DNA from: Flagellimonas pacifica
Lineage (GTDB): Bacteria > Bacteroidota > Bacteroidia > Flavobacteriales > Flavobacteriaceae
NCBI RefSeq assembly: GCF_900215465.1
Contig: NZ_OBEH01000002.1
Span: forward strand, 618,937-682,936
DNA: 64,000 nucleotides
Direction: 5' to 3'
Under the pieces are notes generated by a model. It had not been told where the DNA came from, ran no database searches, and saw nothing but the letters and a program-made list of their open reading frames with translations. A program made the translations under genes and the position numbers. Every line of letters begins with the position of its first letter. The first letter of the stretch is position 1. Below, piece after piece: positions 51,851 through 61,129 of this stretch.

Positions 51851-52510
51851 TTAATCAGGGATAAGAGATAGGGCCAAAAATGTAAAAGTCCCCATGTGTT
51901 TTCTAAGAAAATGTATGGACCTACCCATCAATTTATAAGTGCCCTTCTTGCTTAGACACATAATTTCGCCTATTTCAACATAACTAAGTTGGGCGTAGTA
52001 TTTTAGGTAGACTACTTCTCTTTGCCTATCGGTAAGTTTTTTTATGGCTTCCTTCAGTCTCAATTGTTGTTGGTCAAACGCTTGTTTCTCAGCCAAACTA
52101 TGTTCTATGGAATGGACAATATTGTGCGTTGTACTGGCTTTTATTGTTTCGTTGAAAGTAGTTCTTCTTAATACCACTTCTGAAATCAATTTTCTTCTAA
52201 GTGATTTAAAGAGGTAAGATTTTATTGATTTCACGCTACTTAACTTATGCTTGGTATCCCATATTTCAATGAATAAGTTTTGAATACAATCTTTAATCAG
52301 GTTTTTATCTTTCACCAATTTCAAACCATAATTGTAAAGCAAAGAGACATTATCTCTGTATATTCTTGCAAAAGCAACTTCACTGCCGGATTGAAATTCT
52401 TGCCAAAGTTGGGAATCTTCAATTTTTGCCTCTTGCGTAGGTTTAGAAGTATGCTTACTATGCACATCCTCTGCAAAATACTTAGATTGGCGTATAGGTT
52501 TTAAAGACAA
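51851..52510 (-). CDS. ECF-type RNA polymerase sigma factor
   Basis: A 219-aa sigma-70 of the FecI-like Bacteroidota group. Region 2 reads FARIYRDNVSLLYNYGLK and DCIQNLFIEIWD; region 4 reads LTDRQREVVYLKYYAQLSYVEIGEIM. A hydrophobic tail (FTFLALSLI) at the C terminus is unusual. It should recruit RNA polymerase to the susCD operon when FecR is activated. Conserved helices place the initiation ATG at 52510; an earlier alternative is not apparent. Confidence 0.92.
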   Translation of the reverse strand: MSLKPIRQSKYFAEDVHSKHTSKPTQEAKIEDSQLWQEFQSGSEVAFARIYRDNVSLLYNYGLKLVKDKNLIKDCIQNLFIEIWDTKHKLSSVKSIKSYLFKSLRRKLISEVVLRRTTFNETIKASTTHNIVHSIEHSLAEKQAFDQQQLRLKEAIKKLTDRQREVVYLKYYAQLSYVEIGEIMCLSKKGTYKLMGRSIHFLRKHMGTFTFLALSLIPD

Positions 52511-52576
52511 AATAGCTAGCAGTAGTGAGTTTTCATTGTGTAAGTTACAAAAATTATTTACCGAAATGATTTGGTT

Positions 52577-53632
52577 TTATGTGCGAACACTTTTCCTGAA
52601 AGCAGATGGGGTTATCCCTTCGAACTTCTTAAAAGCACCATTGAATGAAGATAAACTGCTAAAACCAGAATCAAAAGCTATGGCTGATATGGTGTACTTA
52701 TCATTTTCATCATCCAAAAGCATTTTTTTTGCCTCTTGAACCCTATGGAAATTTACAAAATCATTAAAATTCCGCTTGGCATATTGATTAATTACCTCAG
52801 AAACCTTTTGAGTGCTTTTACCCATCAGCTTACTAACACTGGAAAGGGACACATCTGGTTCAAGGCCCAACTTATCTTCTACAATCAGTTTAGAGATTTC
52901 GTTGAAGAATGCCATATCATCATTCTTTTTGAACGTATTGCCATCAATATCGGTTACTTTAAGTTGAAACGCCTTAATGCTTAAAAAATATACTACTACA
53001 GAATACATTATAGGACCAATGATATATGGAACGGTATCTTCTATAATATTCAAGAAGTAGGATATCCAAATAACAATAAAACCAACAATTAATAAACTCA
53101 GCCAAGAAAATATTGCTCTTTGCGATTTTGTCTGCGGTTCTTTGGAATAGCTTTTCCTTGTCTTTTTTAGCATGCTTGCAGCCAAAAAAATGTAAAAAGC
53201 AAAATGGAGGTAAATGAAAATAAGAATACTTCCAAATACGATAACAACCTGTTGATTATTGGTCTCGAACCAATCTTTGGTCACAAAAAAGCTCCCCAAA
53301 AAGATGATGGAAAATGGTAGTAATTCCAAAAGATAATAACGAGGTAGTTTAAAGCTTGCATGGGTCATTGCCATGTAATACCATCGTATTAAGGGGCCTA
53401 TCAATAACAGAAAAGCCAAGCCTGCAAAAATGAACAGTGGTTCCAGGTCGTTGCCAAAATTCAACAGTACAGACTTGCCAATTCTAAAGGCCATAAAGAC
53501 CAGAATTAGTGCCAATAAGTAATTGGCGAGCTTTTTTTTCTTTTTAATAAAGCATAGATAGATAGCAAATGCTATTCCATGTAAAAGGCCGGCACTGCTA
53601 ACAATAACAAGAAATATATCTGAAAGCCCCAA
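52577..53632 (-). CDS. membrane-anchored AraC-family regulator
   Basis: A 351-aa protein with about seven N-terminal hydrophobic helices (to about residue 225) and a C-terminal AraC domain: VSSVSKLMGKSTQKVSEVINQYAKRNFNDFVN and ISAIAFDSGFSSLSSFNGAFKKFEGITPSAFRK. Same type as the regulator at 31773, but a different membrane domain. It is 22 bp after the DJ-1 family gene on the same strand, so these two may be one operon. The target is unknown. Confidence 0.88.
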   Translation of the reverse strand: MGLSDIFLVIVSSAGLLHGIAFAIYLCFIKKKKKLANYLLALILVFMAFRIGKSVLLNFGNDLEPLFIFAGLAFLLLIGPLIRWYYMAMTHASFKLPRYYLLELLPFSIIFLGSFFVTKDWFETNNQQVVIVFGSILIFIYLHFAFYIFLAASMLKKTRKSYSKEPQTKSQRAIFSWLSLLIVGFIVIWISYFLNIIEDTVPYIIGPIMYSVVVYFLSIKAFQLKVTDIDGNTFKKNDDMAFFNEISKLIVEDKLGLEPDVSLSSVSKLMGKSTQKVSEVINQYAKRNFNDFVNFHRVQEAKKMLLDDENDKYTISAIAFDSGFSSLSSFNGAFKKFEGITPSAFRKSVRT

Positions 53633-53654
53633 GTAATTGTTTTCTCAAATTTAC

Positions 53655-54758
53655 CTATATTTTTTCGCTTTTAGACTCGCACTTTTCGGCGTAAGAGACC
53701 AAACCAATAAGATTGGGAAAGTGACTTAGTTCACCTTTCATTACAGCCATTACACTATGCTTTGCCAATAATATTCTGTCCATCGCTTTCTTTTCTTTTT
53801 GCAGGGTCTCAATCACTTGCTTGGCCTGTTTCTTGCCATGTTTCTGGTAGGCCAACAATACTTTCATTGCATTTTCTTCGCCTGTCAATTCCCGGTGCTT
53901 TGGCGTGTAGCCCATTTGTTTGATCATACCTTCGGCCATACTCCATGTTGACCAGGGGTTTTGTCCGGTTATCAGATTATTATCATGGCTGATATTATCC
54001 AAATACATAGCGCCCTCATTAAAATTGGCGCCTTGTTCCACCATCTTATCTTGAAGAAGAAAGGGGAATATTGTTTTTGCGTCGGAAATCAAGAGCAATT
54101 CCTCTTTGTTGGTAAATCCACTGACGGTTTTGTTTTTCAAAAGTGGGTGCCCATTGTCCAAAGTTATATTGACCAAGGCTGAAGGCCCATGGCAAACCGC
54201 TCCAATTACCTTATTGGTTTGGTAATAGTTTTTCACCAAGGATTGAATGGCCTTATTATCGGGAAAATCGAACATGGCCCCTTTACCCCCCGCAAAAAAC
54301 ACAGCTTCATAATCTTCTGCAACAACATCCTTCATAGGAATGGTGTGGCTCGTCTTATACTGAGCAATCGAATCATTTAAAAATGCATGATCAAAAGCGC
54401 CCATGTCTTCATCGTCAATAACCACTGGCGGCTCCCCTCCCAATGGGCTTGCAATATCTACTTCAAAACCATTGGCTTTAAATACGTAATAGGCACGCGC
54501 CAGTTCGGTAAGTTCATAACCCGTAGTTTTATCACTGTTTCCCATGATATCCGTACTTGTTACCACAGCCAGTATCTTTCCCCTTTGGGGAACTATGTTT
54601 TCCGATATGTAGGGAAGGTCTTTTACTTGGGTCAGCTCCAAGCCTTTATCAAATGGTGGTATCAAACTTTTGAACCAAAACCAAAAGCACACCACAAAAA
54701 CAATAACACTGACAATAAAAAGGGATGTCCATTTCAGCACCCGATATTTTTTAAACAT
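53655..54758 (-). CDS. membrane-anchored DJ-1/PfpI (Hsp31-like) family protein
   Basis: A 367-aa protein with one N-terminal transmembrane segment (FIVSVIVFVVCFWFWF) and then a glutamine-amidotransferase-like DJ-1/PfpI domain: ILAVVTSTDIMGN, VFFAGGKGAMFDFP and the nucleophile elbow GAVCHGPSALVN with the catalytic Cys. The family includes chaperones and glyoxalases/deglycases such as Hsp31. Beyond about residue 290 a helical tail has no clear match. It lies upstream of and on the same strand as the AraC regulator. Confidence 0.87.
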   Translation of the reverse strand: MFKKYRVLKWTSLFIVSVIVFVVCFWFWFKSLIPPFDKGLELTQVKDLPYISENIVPQRGKILAVVTSTDIMGNSDKTTGYELTELARAYYVFKANGFEVDIASPLGGEPPVVIDDEDMGAFDHAFLNDSIAQYKTSHTIPMKDVVAEDYEAVFFAGGKGAMFDFPDNKAIQSLVKNYYQTNKVIGAVCHGPSALVNITLDNGHPLLKNKTVSGFTNKEELLLISDAKTIFPFLLQDKMVEQGANFNEGAMYLDNISHDNNLITGQNPWSTWSMAEGMIKQMGYTPKHRELTGEENAMKVLLAYQKHGKKQAKQVIETLQKEKKAMDRILLAKHSVMAVMKGELSHFPNLIGLVSYAEKCESKSEKI

Positions 54759-54868
54759 GATTTTTTATTTAAAGTTGGGGCTAAATAAGGGCTGGAAACC
54801 TACAAAAGCTGTCGAAATGATAATTCCGTCAGAACAAAAAATCATTCGGGAAGCGAAAAGTAATCTGT

Positions 54869-54886
54869 TACCTTTTTAAAAAGGTA
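54869..54886. repeat. 18-bp perfect palindrome
   Basis: TACCTTTTTAAAAAGGTA lies between the end of the EF-G-like gene and the start of the DJ-1 gene, both on the minus strand. It may be part of a terminator or an operator for the DJ-1/AraC unit. Confidence 0.45.
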
Positions 54887-54921
54887 TATAGTTTTACTTC
54901 TGTGGATATAGTTCTACCCTG

Positions 54922-57030
54922 TTAAGCTCTAACCAAATTTTGCTGAATATTATCGGGAACAGCTTCAAAAGAAGAGAACACCGAGTTAAAAGTAGCCTTG
55001 CCCTGTGTTAATGAGCGCAAATTGGTAGAATAACCATAAAGCTCCACCTCTGGTGTGGTACATTTTAAAATTTGATACCGGTCTGCATTGTCAATCCCTA
55101 GGATGACTGACCTACGCGATTGCAGATCGGTCATAACACTGCCCACCATTTCTTCGGGCACTTTTACCGTTAATTCACAAATAGGTTCCAACAGCTTGGG
55201 TTTGGCATTCAAAAATGCGGCCTTAAAGGCATGAGCGCCGGCAATTTTAAATGCAATGTCATTCGAATCTACGGAATGCATCCTGCCGTCGTAGACCATG
55301 ACGCGTACATCCCGTATGTAAGAACCCGTTAGTGGGCCCGATTCCATCACCTCCAAAATCCCTTTTCTAATGGAAGGCAAATACCGGAGGTCTATCACCC
55401 CTCCCACAATACAGTTATAGAAAAGTAGTTTACCACCCCAGGGAAGTGATACCTCTTCCTTGCCCCTAATATTGAACCCTTCGGGTTCGGGCATGCCTTC
55501 AAACCAAGGCTCTATTTTTAGGTGCACTTGGGCAAATTGTCCTGCTCCGCCCGATTGCTTTTTATGACGATAATTGGCCGTTGAGGAACGTTTTATGGTT
55601 TCCCTGTAAGCAATTTTTGGTTGTTCAAATTTGGCTTTTACCCCATAACCATTTTCAAGAATCCAGCCAATAGTAGCCAAGTGCAATTCGCCCTGACAGC
55701 CCAAAATCTGCTGTTTCAGTTCTTTGGAGTAGGTAATCACCACTGTAGGGTCTTGACTATGGATTTTCTTCAAAGCATCACTCAATTTTTCATCATCTGC
55801 CTGCTTTAATGCCACTACGGATTTACTGGTTCTGGATTCTGGATATATTATGGGCCTTATAGTCACCTGATGTCCTTGCATGTACAATGTATCATTGGTC
55901 TCGGTATATTTAAGTTTTAAAGTAGCTCCTATATCCCCTACCATCAATTTTGAAACGGGTTCCCGCTTTTTTCCATCCATAATAAAAAGCTGGTGCAGGA
56001 TTTCGGTCTCTCCAGTTCTGGAATTCACCAGTTTATCATTGGCATTAACCTCACCAGATTTTACTTTAAAGAATGTCAGCTGCCCCAAGTTGGGCATGTG
56101 TACGGTCTTAAAGACAAACAAGGTCGTTGGAGCCTCTTTAGTACGTAAAACGGTTTTGTCCTCTAAACTCTGCTCAGGTTTTAAATCCGCGGCGGCGGGG
56201 GCCACATTGTCAATAAAGCCCATTAACCTGCCGCTGCCCATATCTTGAAGTGCGGATACGCAGAAAACGGGAAAAAGTTCATGGTTCAACATACCTGCTT
56301 TTATGCCCTGTCGCATTTCATCCTCGCTCAAGGTACCTTTTTCAAAGAACAGTTCCATTAAATCCTCATCGTTCTCTGCTGCTTTTTCCACCAGTTCATT
56401 GTGCAGCTGGTCTGCCAGTGCCTTTTGATCATCTGGTATCGGCAATTTTTCGGGCTTTCCGCCTTGCGGAGGAAACTTGTATAGTTTCATTTTCAATACA
56501 TCCAAAATGCACTGCGCTCCATCAATGACCAAGGGATATTGAATCTTCACCGCATTATTGCCCACCAATTCCTTGATTTCCTTAAAACTATCCTCAAAAT
56601 TGGCACTTTTATGGTCTATCTGGTTTACGACAAATAATGTGGGCTTATTGTAATGGTCAATATGGTTCCAGATGATTTGCGTGCCTATCTCCACGCCATG
56701 ACGGGCATTTACAACGGAAACAATGGTATCAGCCACCCTTATGGAAGAAAGTATCTCGCCAATAAAATCATCTAGACCCGGAGTGTCTATAATGTTGATT
56801 TTATAATTGCGCCATTCGGTGTGCAATGGGGTAGCAAAAACAGAAGCACCTCTCTGGTGCTCTATTTCATGATAATCAGATACGGTATTCTTACCTTCCA
56901 CGGTACCGCGCCTATTGATCAGGCCAGCCTCAAAAAGCATAGTTTCGGCCAAAGTAGTCTTACCGCTGTTGTGGGCACCTACAAATACAATGTTCTTTAT
57001 GTGTTTGTCATCGTATACTTTCATAACCAT
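54922..57030 (-). CDS. EF-G-like translational GTPase (EF-G2 type)
   Basis: A 702-aa GTPase with the elongation-factor-G domain order. G1 is GAHNSGKTTL, G3 is DTPGLDDF and G4 NQID. Domain IV/V motifs are present near the end (GGVIDLRYLPSIRKGILEVMESGPL, ICELTVKVPEEMVGSVM). The catalytic histidine of canonical EF-G (DTPGH) is Leu here, and switch I is divergent, as in the EF-G2 paralogues of bacteria. It is therefore unlikely to be the housekeeping factor; ribosome recycling or stress roles are possible. Confidence 0.87.
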   Translation of the reverse strand: MVMKVYDDKHIKNIVFVGAHNSGKTTLAETMLFEAGLINRRGTVEGKNTVSDYHEIEHQRGASVFATPLHTEWRNYKINIIDTPGLDDFIGEILSSIRVADTIVSVVNARHGVEIGTQIIWNHIDHYNKPTLFVVNQIDHKSANFEDSFKEIKELVGNNAVKIQYPLVIDGAQCILDVLKMKLYKFPPQGGKPEKLPIPDDQKALADQLHNELVEKAAENDEDLMELFFEKGTLSEDEMRQGIKAGMLNHELFPVFCVSALQDMGSGRLMGFIDNVAPAAADLKPEQSLEDKTVLRTKEAPTTLFVFKTVHMPNLGQLTFFKVKSGEVNANDKLVNSRTGETEILHQLFIMDGKKREPVSKLMVGDIGATLKLKYTETNDTLYMQGHQVTIRPIIYPESRTSKSVVALKQADDEKLSDALKKIHSQDPTVVITYSKELKQQILGCQGELHLATIGWILENGYGVKAKFEQPKIAYRETIKRSSTANYRHKKQSGGAGQFAQVHLKIEPWFEGMPEPEGFNIRGKEEVSLPWGGKLLFYNCIVGGVIDLRYLPSIRKGILEVMESGPLTGSYIRDVRVMVYDGRMHSVDSNDIAFKIAGAHAFKAAFLNAKPKLLEPICELTVKVPEEMVGSVMTDLQSRRSVILGIDNADRYQILKCTTPEVELYGYSTNLRSLTQGKATFNSVFSSFEAVPDNIQQNLVRA

Positions 57031-57337
57031 TAGTGTTTAGGATATAAAAATCTCAATTTCTTTATTCTTAAAACATGACATTTAGCACCTCTTTATCTGA
57101 AATAAAAAGCGCTGCCAATTTAAAGAGGAGTTGTTGAAAAATTTGGAGCTATTGGATTCACTATCAAGATAATAAATATCTTATCAGCACACAAGATATA
57201 GGGTAAAAGGCTTAAGAAAGTATTTTGCTTAGAATTCAACAGAAATCGAAGTATAATATAATTACTTTTCTTACAATTTTAAGAGATAATTCGTAATTAT
57301 TGTTAACTTACTGACAATTAACTCCTAACAACACTTT
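57031..57337. other. divergent intergenic region, no gene seen
   Basis: A 307-bp AT-rich spacer between the EF-G-like and metallophosphoesterase genes. It includes two dyads: CCTCTTTA...TAAAGAGG (about 57088-57128) and ATATCTT...AAGATAT (about 57177-57200). No confident TAnnTTTG box was identified. Confidence 0.5.
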
Positions 57338-58759
57338 ATGTCCAGCGTTACTGAATTATCTGACCAGCTCACCAAAGATCTTTTGAGCATAGATCGAACA
57401 GCTCCAATTACTAATAATCCGCTTCAATCCGATTGGACCTTTCTTAAGGAAAGTGAGATTCGATTTATAGATTTTATGAAAGACAGACCACTACCGCAGG
57501 ATGGTAATCTTGAATATGGCCCCGCACTCTATCTTTTACATCAATTTCCAAAGGGTGTTGTGGACATTCTAAAATGGATGGGAATGCCCAATACCGACAT
57601 CCATAAAACAGATTGGGACATTTGGATGAAAAACGTAACCAATGGCCCTGGTGTCGTAGCTCCTGATGGCACCCTCTATCTGGAAACACTATACGCACAG
57701 CTGGACTATCACTGGACGGAATCCTTGGTGTATTACCTGTATTATAGATGGGACAGAAAAGCTGATGCAACATTTGGCACAACTCCCGTGACCACCAAGA
57801 TTACGGGTCAAGACCAACTTACTATTGCAATTATGGGAGATTGGGGTACGGGAATCTATAATGATCAAGGATTTCCATCGCCCTCTTCTTTGGTGGGCAA
57901 TGCCATTAAAAATCTACCCCCTGAAGAGAAAGCGGACATAACCCTCCACCTTGGCGATGTTTATTACGCAGGCCTGGGCAAAGAAGAAATGAACAAGCTT
58001 CTAAAACACTTCCCCAGAAGCAAAAAGGCAAATTTCACGCTTAACTCCAACCATGAAATGTATGATGGGGCCAACGGATATTTTGATGTTGCATTGGCAA
58101 ACCCCCTGTTCCTTAAAGAGCAGAACAACACTAGCTATTTTGCCATTACCTTTGGTAATTGGGTCATTATAGGGTTGGACACAGCCTTTTATGATAGCAG
58201 TAAAATGTATATGGATGGTGCTTTATACGATACCCATCAAATAAACTTCATCAAAAGTTTGAACATTGGTACTTCGCAAAAAATCATCTTAATGACGCAC
58301 CATACGGGTATGACCGCCGATGGAAAAGACCTTACCCCACCAACCTATGATGGTACCAACATTAAAAAGCCATTATTCACCCAAGTGATTAATGCTCTTG
58401 GGCGCGCTCCGGATTACTGGTACTACGGCCATATCCATAATGGTATTGTGTATAACGACCAATCTGTGGCGGGCAAATATAGATGTCCGTCGGGTGAAAG
58501 CCCCAAACTTCGTTGTGTAGGGCATGGCGCCATACCATTTGGAAAAGGAACATCGTTGCACACCGGTGGCAAGACCAATCCAGAGATAGACTATTTTTCC
58601 CAAACGCCAATGCCAAATAGCATTCCCCCCACTAAATTGTTGGAGTTTAGGGTGCTCAATGGCTTTGCCACCATAACACTTGGCCCTAACGGCATCAAGG
58701 AACAATTCTATGAAGTTTCGGCCATAACTGGCACTTCCAAAGTTTGGAATAATGGATAG
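57338..58759 (+). CDS. calcineurin-like metallophosphoesterase
   Basis: A 473-aa protein. The dimetal site motifs are in order: IAIMGDWGTG, HLGDVYYAG, NSNHEMYDG (usually GNHE), MTHHTGM and GHIHNGI. An N-terminal domain of about 160 residues has no recognised function, and no signal peptide is visible, so it is probably cytoplasmic. Substrates of the superfamily range from phosphodiesters to phosphoproteins. It stands alone between divergent and convergent neighbours. Confidence 0.88.
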   Translation: MSSVTELSDQLTKDLLSIDRTAPITNNPLQSDWTFLKESEIRFIDFMKDRPLPQDGNLEYGPALYLLHQFPKGVVDILKWMGMPNTDIHKTDWDIWMKNVTNGPGVVAPDGTLYLETLYAQLDYHWTESLVYYLYYRWDRKADATFGTTPVTTKITGQDQLTIAIMGDWGTGIYNDQGFPSPSSLVGNAIKNLPPEEKADITLHLGDVYYAGLGKEEMNKLLKHFPRSKKANFTLNSNHEMYDGANGYFDVALANPLFLKEQNNTSYFAITFGNWVIIGLDTAFYDSSKMYMDGALYDTHQINFIKSLNIGTSQKIILMTHHTGMTADGKDLTPPTYDGTNIKKPLFTQVINALGRAPDYWYYGHIHNGIVYNDQSVAGKYRCPSGESPKLRCVGHGAIPFGKGTSLHTGGKTNPEIDYFSQTPMPNSIPPTKLLEFRVLNGFATITLGPNGIKEQFYEVSAITGTSKVWNNG

Positions 58760-58796
58760 CGAGCTACTTTAGTACCTCCTCTTTTAATCGCATTAC

Positions 58797-59333
58797 CTAC
58801 TCCTTTGGGGTAGAATTTAAAATGGTAAGATATTTGGGCCATGGGCCTACCTCTTCCTTATATTGTTTGGCCATAACCCTAGAGATTTGGGCAATATGCC
58901 CCAAATCATGGACCACCCATGCGGATAGCAGTTGGCTGAGCGTAATAGCACCAAATTCTGGGTGTATTCCTTTACGCGAATAATCAGCTGCAGAGATATT
59001 TTTTACACGAAGGGTTTTAAGGTTTTCTGCTCTTAACTCCTTAAACTGTTCAAGTAACACTTTAAGTGTTTTGCCTTTGGAATTTTCAAATTGGGCAAAC
59101 CTATCAAATGGTTCAAACTCTTTATTGGGGCTATCTCCCAAAATTATTTCTGTTCTAACCATCCAATCGGTTTTTTCACCGTGAATCAGATGTCCAACAA
59201 CATCAAAGGGACTCCAAGTAGAATCCCCTTCGTTCTCCTGAGTCCATTCCTTTGGTAAATCATTCAACAAACTGATCAAGGTGGAAGGCGTACGTTCCAA
59301 AACTGAAATCGCCTTGTTTAGCTCAAAATTCAT
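58797..59333 (-). CDS. DinB-family protein
   Basis: A 178-aa four-helix protein of the DinB/YfiT superfamily. The metal-ligand histidines occur in VVGHLIHGEK (first helix pair) and VHDLGHIAQ (third), consistent with the conserved His triad. DinB proteins include thiol transferases and stress-induced proteins; its role here is unknown. Its ATG overlaps the stop of the preceding ABM gene (ATGA), so the two are co-transcribed. Confidence 0.88.
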   Translation of the reverse strand: MNFELNKAISVLERTPSTLISLLNDLPKEWTQENEGDSTWSPFDVVGHLIHGEKTDWMVRTEIILGDSPNKEFEPFDRFAQFENSKGKTLKVLLEQFKELRAENLKTLRVKNISAADYSRKGIHPEFGAITLSQLLSAWVVHDLGHIAQISRVMAKQYKEEVGPWPKYLTILNSTPKE

Positions 59334-59632
59334 ACGTTATCTACTATCGTCATTTCGTTCAAAGTAAACTTCTCCACAGCCCCTTCCGTAGCTTCCATAT
59401 ACTCCTCCAGGTGTTTGGCCTTCATATGTTGTTGCCACAGCTCCCTACTTGTCCAATTTTCATAAAAAAGAAACACATTTGGGTCTTCATTGTCCTCGTG
59501 CAAATCATAATTGATACAACCTTCCTCTGCCTTGGTAATGGCAATTAATTTTATGAGTTCAGATTTTATGAAATCTCTTTTTCCTTCTTTTGCCCAAATT
59601 TTGGCAACAATTGTTAATTGATCGTTCTGCAT
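59330..59632 (-). CDS. antibiotic biosynthesis monooxygenase (ABM) domain protein
   Basis: A 100-aa ferredoxin-like protein: LTIVAKIWAKEGKRDFIKSEL, GCINYDLHEDNEDPNVFLFYENW and HMKAKHLEEYM are the YgiN/ABM pattern. Such proteins are small quinol or heme-type oxygenases or ligand-binding proteins. It precedes the DinB gene with a 4-bp overlap. A 17-bp palindrome lies 12 bp in front of the start and may control the pair. Confidence 0.9.
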   Translation of the reverse strand: MQNDQLTIVAKIWAKEGKRDFIKSELIKLIAITKAEEGCINYDLHEDNEDPNVFLFYENWTSRELWQQHMKAKHLEEYMEATEGAVEKFTLNEMTIVDNV

Positions 59633-59644
59633 ATTTATTTCTGA

Positions 59645-59661
59645 TTAATACATTGTATTAA
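59645..59661. promoter_or_regulatory. 17-bp palindrome in front of the ABM-DinB operon
   Basis: TTAATACA, a central T, TGTATTAA: a perfect dyad centred 21 bp before the start codon, a probable operator. No candidate regulator is adjacent. Confidence 0.5.
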
Positions 59662-59912
59662 ATGCCAAGAATTATTGGGTATTTGTTGAATAGCATCCTA
59701 ATAAGGACATTGCAACTGCCTAAAAGAACAGTTTATCACTCCCAGATCCCTTTGATCATGTCTACATTTAGGCAACAATAAACATAGATAAAATTTTAGT
59801 ACAAAGAACCCACAGAACTTTAACTTATTGGAAAAAAATGACCAACTCCATAAAAGTCATATTTTATTTTGGTCGCCACTACCCTATTGCCCACAAATTG
59901 TATATTTGAAAT

Positions 59913-60532
59913 ATGAACGTCCGTCTTACCAAAGAACAGAAAATTAAGGTCTTAAATTCTGTTGATATCTACTTTGTAATGCAGCAGATATTGCTGCGCG
60001 AAAACAAGATCCGCCGCAACCAAGAACATTTTTGGGTGGTGGGCTTAGACAATAAGAATAAGGTTCTTTTTATTGAGCTGATAGGCCTTGGTGCGGTAAA
60101 CCGGGTAAATGCCAACCCGCCAGATGTTTTCCGTATGGCCATTTACAAACTGGCCGTAAAGGTGATCTTGGTGCACAACCACCCCAGTGGCTCAGTAGAT
60201 ACCTCTAAAGGAGATCATGAGTTTACCGACCGTATGCAAAGGTGGGCAAGCTGATCAATATTGAAGTGGTGGACCACCTGATCATTACCGAAGACGGCTA
60301 TACCAGCTTTGCTGACAAGGGAATCATGGACAAACTCAGAAAATCTGGACTGTTTGAGATTATGGGACCCGAAAAAAAGGAACTGGAACAATGGAAGATC
60401 GATACGGAAAAGAAAAGGGCCATTAAGCAAAACAAATTGGAGATTGCTAAAAAGATGAAGGCCAAAGGTTATGACGATGACACCATTAAAGAATTAACTG
60501 GGTTGACCAGTGCTGTGGTGAGGAAGTTGTAG
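59913..60532 (+). pseudogene. RadC-like JAB/MPN protein gene with a frameshift
   Basis: The first frame (MNVRLTKEQKIKVLNSVDIY...) contains the JAMM metal motif LVHNHPSGSVDTSKGDHEFTDR and ends at 60254 after MQRWAS. The continuation, starting GKLINIEVVDHLIITEDGYTSFA, is in another frame. Restoring one A in the AAA at 60238-60240 gives MQKVGKLINIEVVDHL and a single gene with a helical tail resembling the C-terminal part of Rpn/PDDEXK-type proteins (EIAKKMKAKGYDDDTIKEL). Whether the lost base is real or a sequencing error is unresolved. RadC-like proteins are common on mobile elements. Confidence 0.8.
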
Positions 60533-60623
60533 TTTCTTCCTCTTGAATCTAACATATATTACACAACTGTTCGGGCCAACGACTCAAACATTTTACTTCC
60601 AGCCACTATAAAAGCATTTTTAA

Positions 60624-61124
60624 TTATTCATGGTCGGGTTTACCATAGCCCATGTGAACATTCAAATCTCTCAATGTTGTATATAAATCCACCATACTAC
60701 CCTTATTAATAATCCAAGTAGTAACTATTTCCAATATTTTTTCAGCATCTTCTATAAAACCCATTCTGCTATCTGCTCCTCGAATGCCTCTCTCATCAAT
60801 TCTATGGCCTCTGGTCAAATAAGTGTTCTTTTCTTCAAAGATATAGTCTCGTGCTTTTTTATACTCCTTTCCTTCAGGTAAGTGTTTCTTTAATAATTTA
60901 CCAATACCCTTATAATAAACATCGTACTTTCTTTCGGGGTCGTCAATATCACCTAAAGCGAACTTTTTAAGCTCATCTTCAGTCTGAATCGAGCCATCTA
61001 TATCAATGGACAATTGCTCTCCAACCACGTCATCAGCTTTGGATATAAGCATCATTCGCTCCATTTCCTGTTGTTCAGAAAGTTTTTCAGACTCTTTTTC
61101 TTGTTTTTTCTTTTTATCACTCAT
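60624..61124 (-). CDS. hypothetical protein paired with the XRE-ImmA/IrrE regulator
   Basis: A 166-aa protein with a Lys/Glu-rich N terminus (MSDKKKKQEKESEKLSEQQ) and a helical C-terminal half (AEKILEIVTTWIINKG). No family is recognised. Its start is 5 bp after the stop of the XRE-ImmA/IrrE gene on the same strand, and the two are clearly one operon. In comparable pairs the partner is a substrate or toxin-like protein; that is an inference. Confidence 0.65.
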   Translation of the reverse strand: MSDKKKKQEKESEKLSEQQEMERMMLISKADDVVGEQLSIDIDGSIQTEDELKKFALGDIDDPERKYDVYYKGIGKLLKKHLPEGKEYKKARDYIFEEKNTYLTRGHRIDERGIRGADSRMGFIEDAEKILEIVTTWIINKGSMVDLYTTLRDLNVHMGYGKPDHE

Positions 61125-61129
61125 ACATC

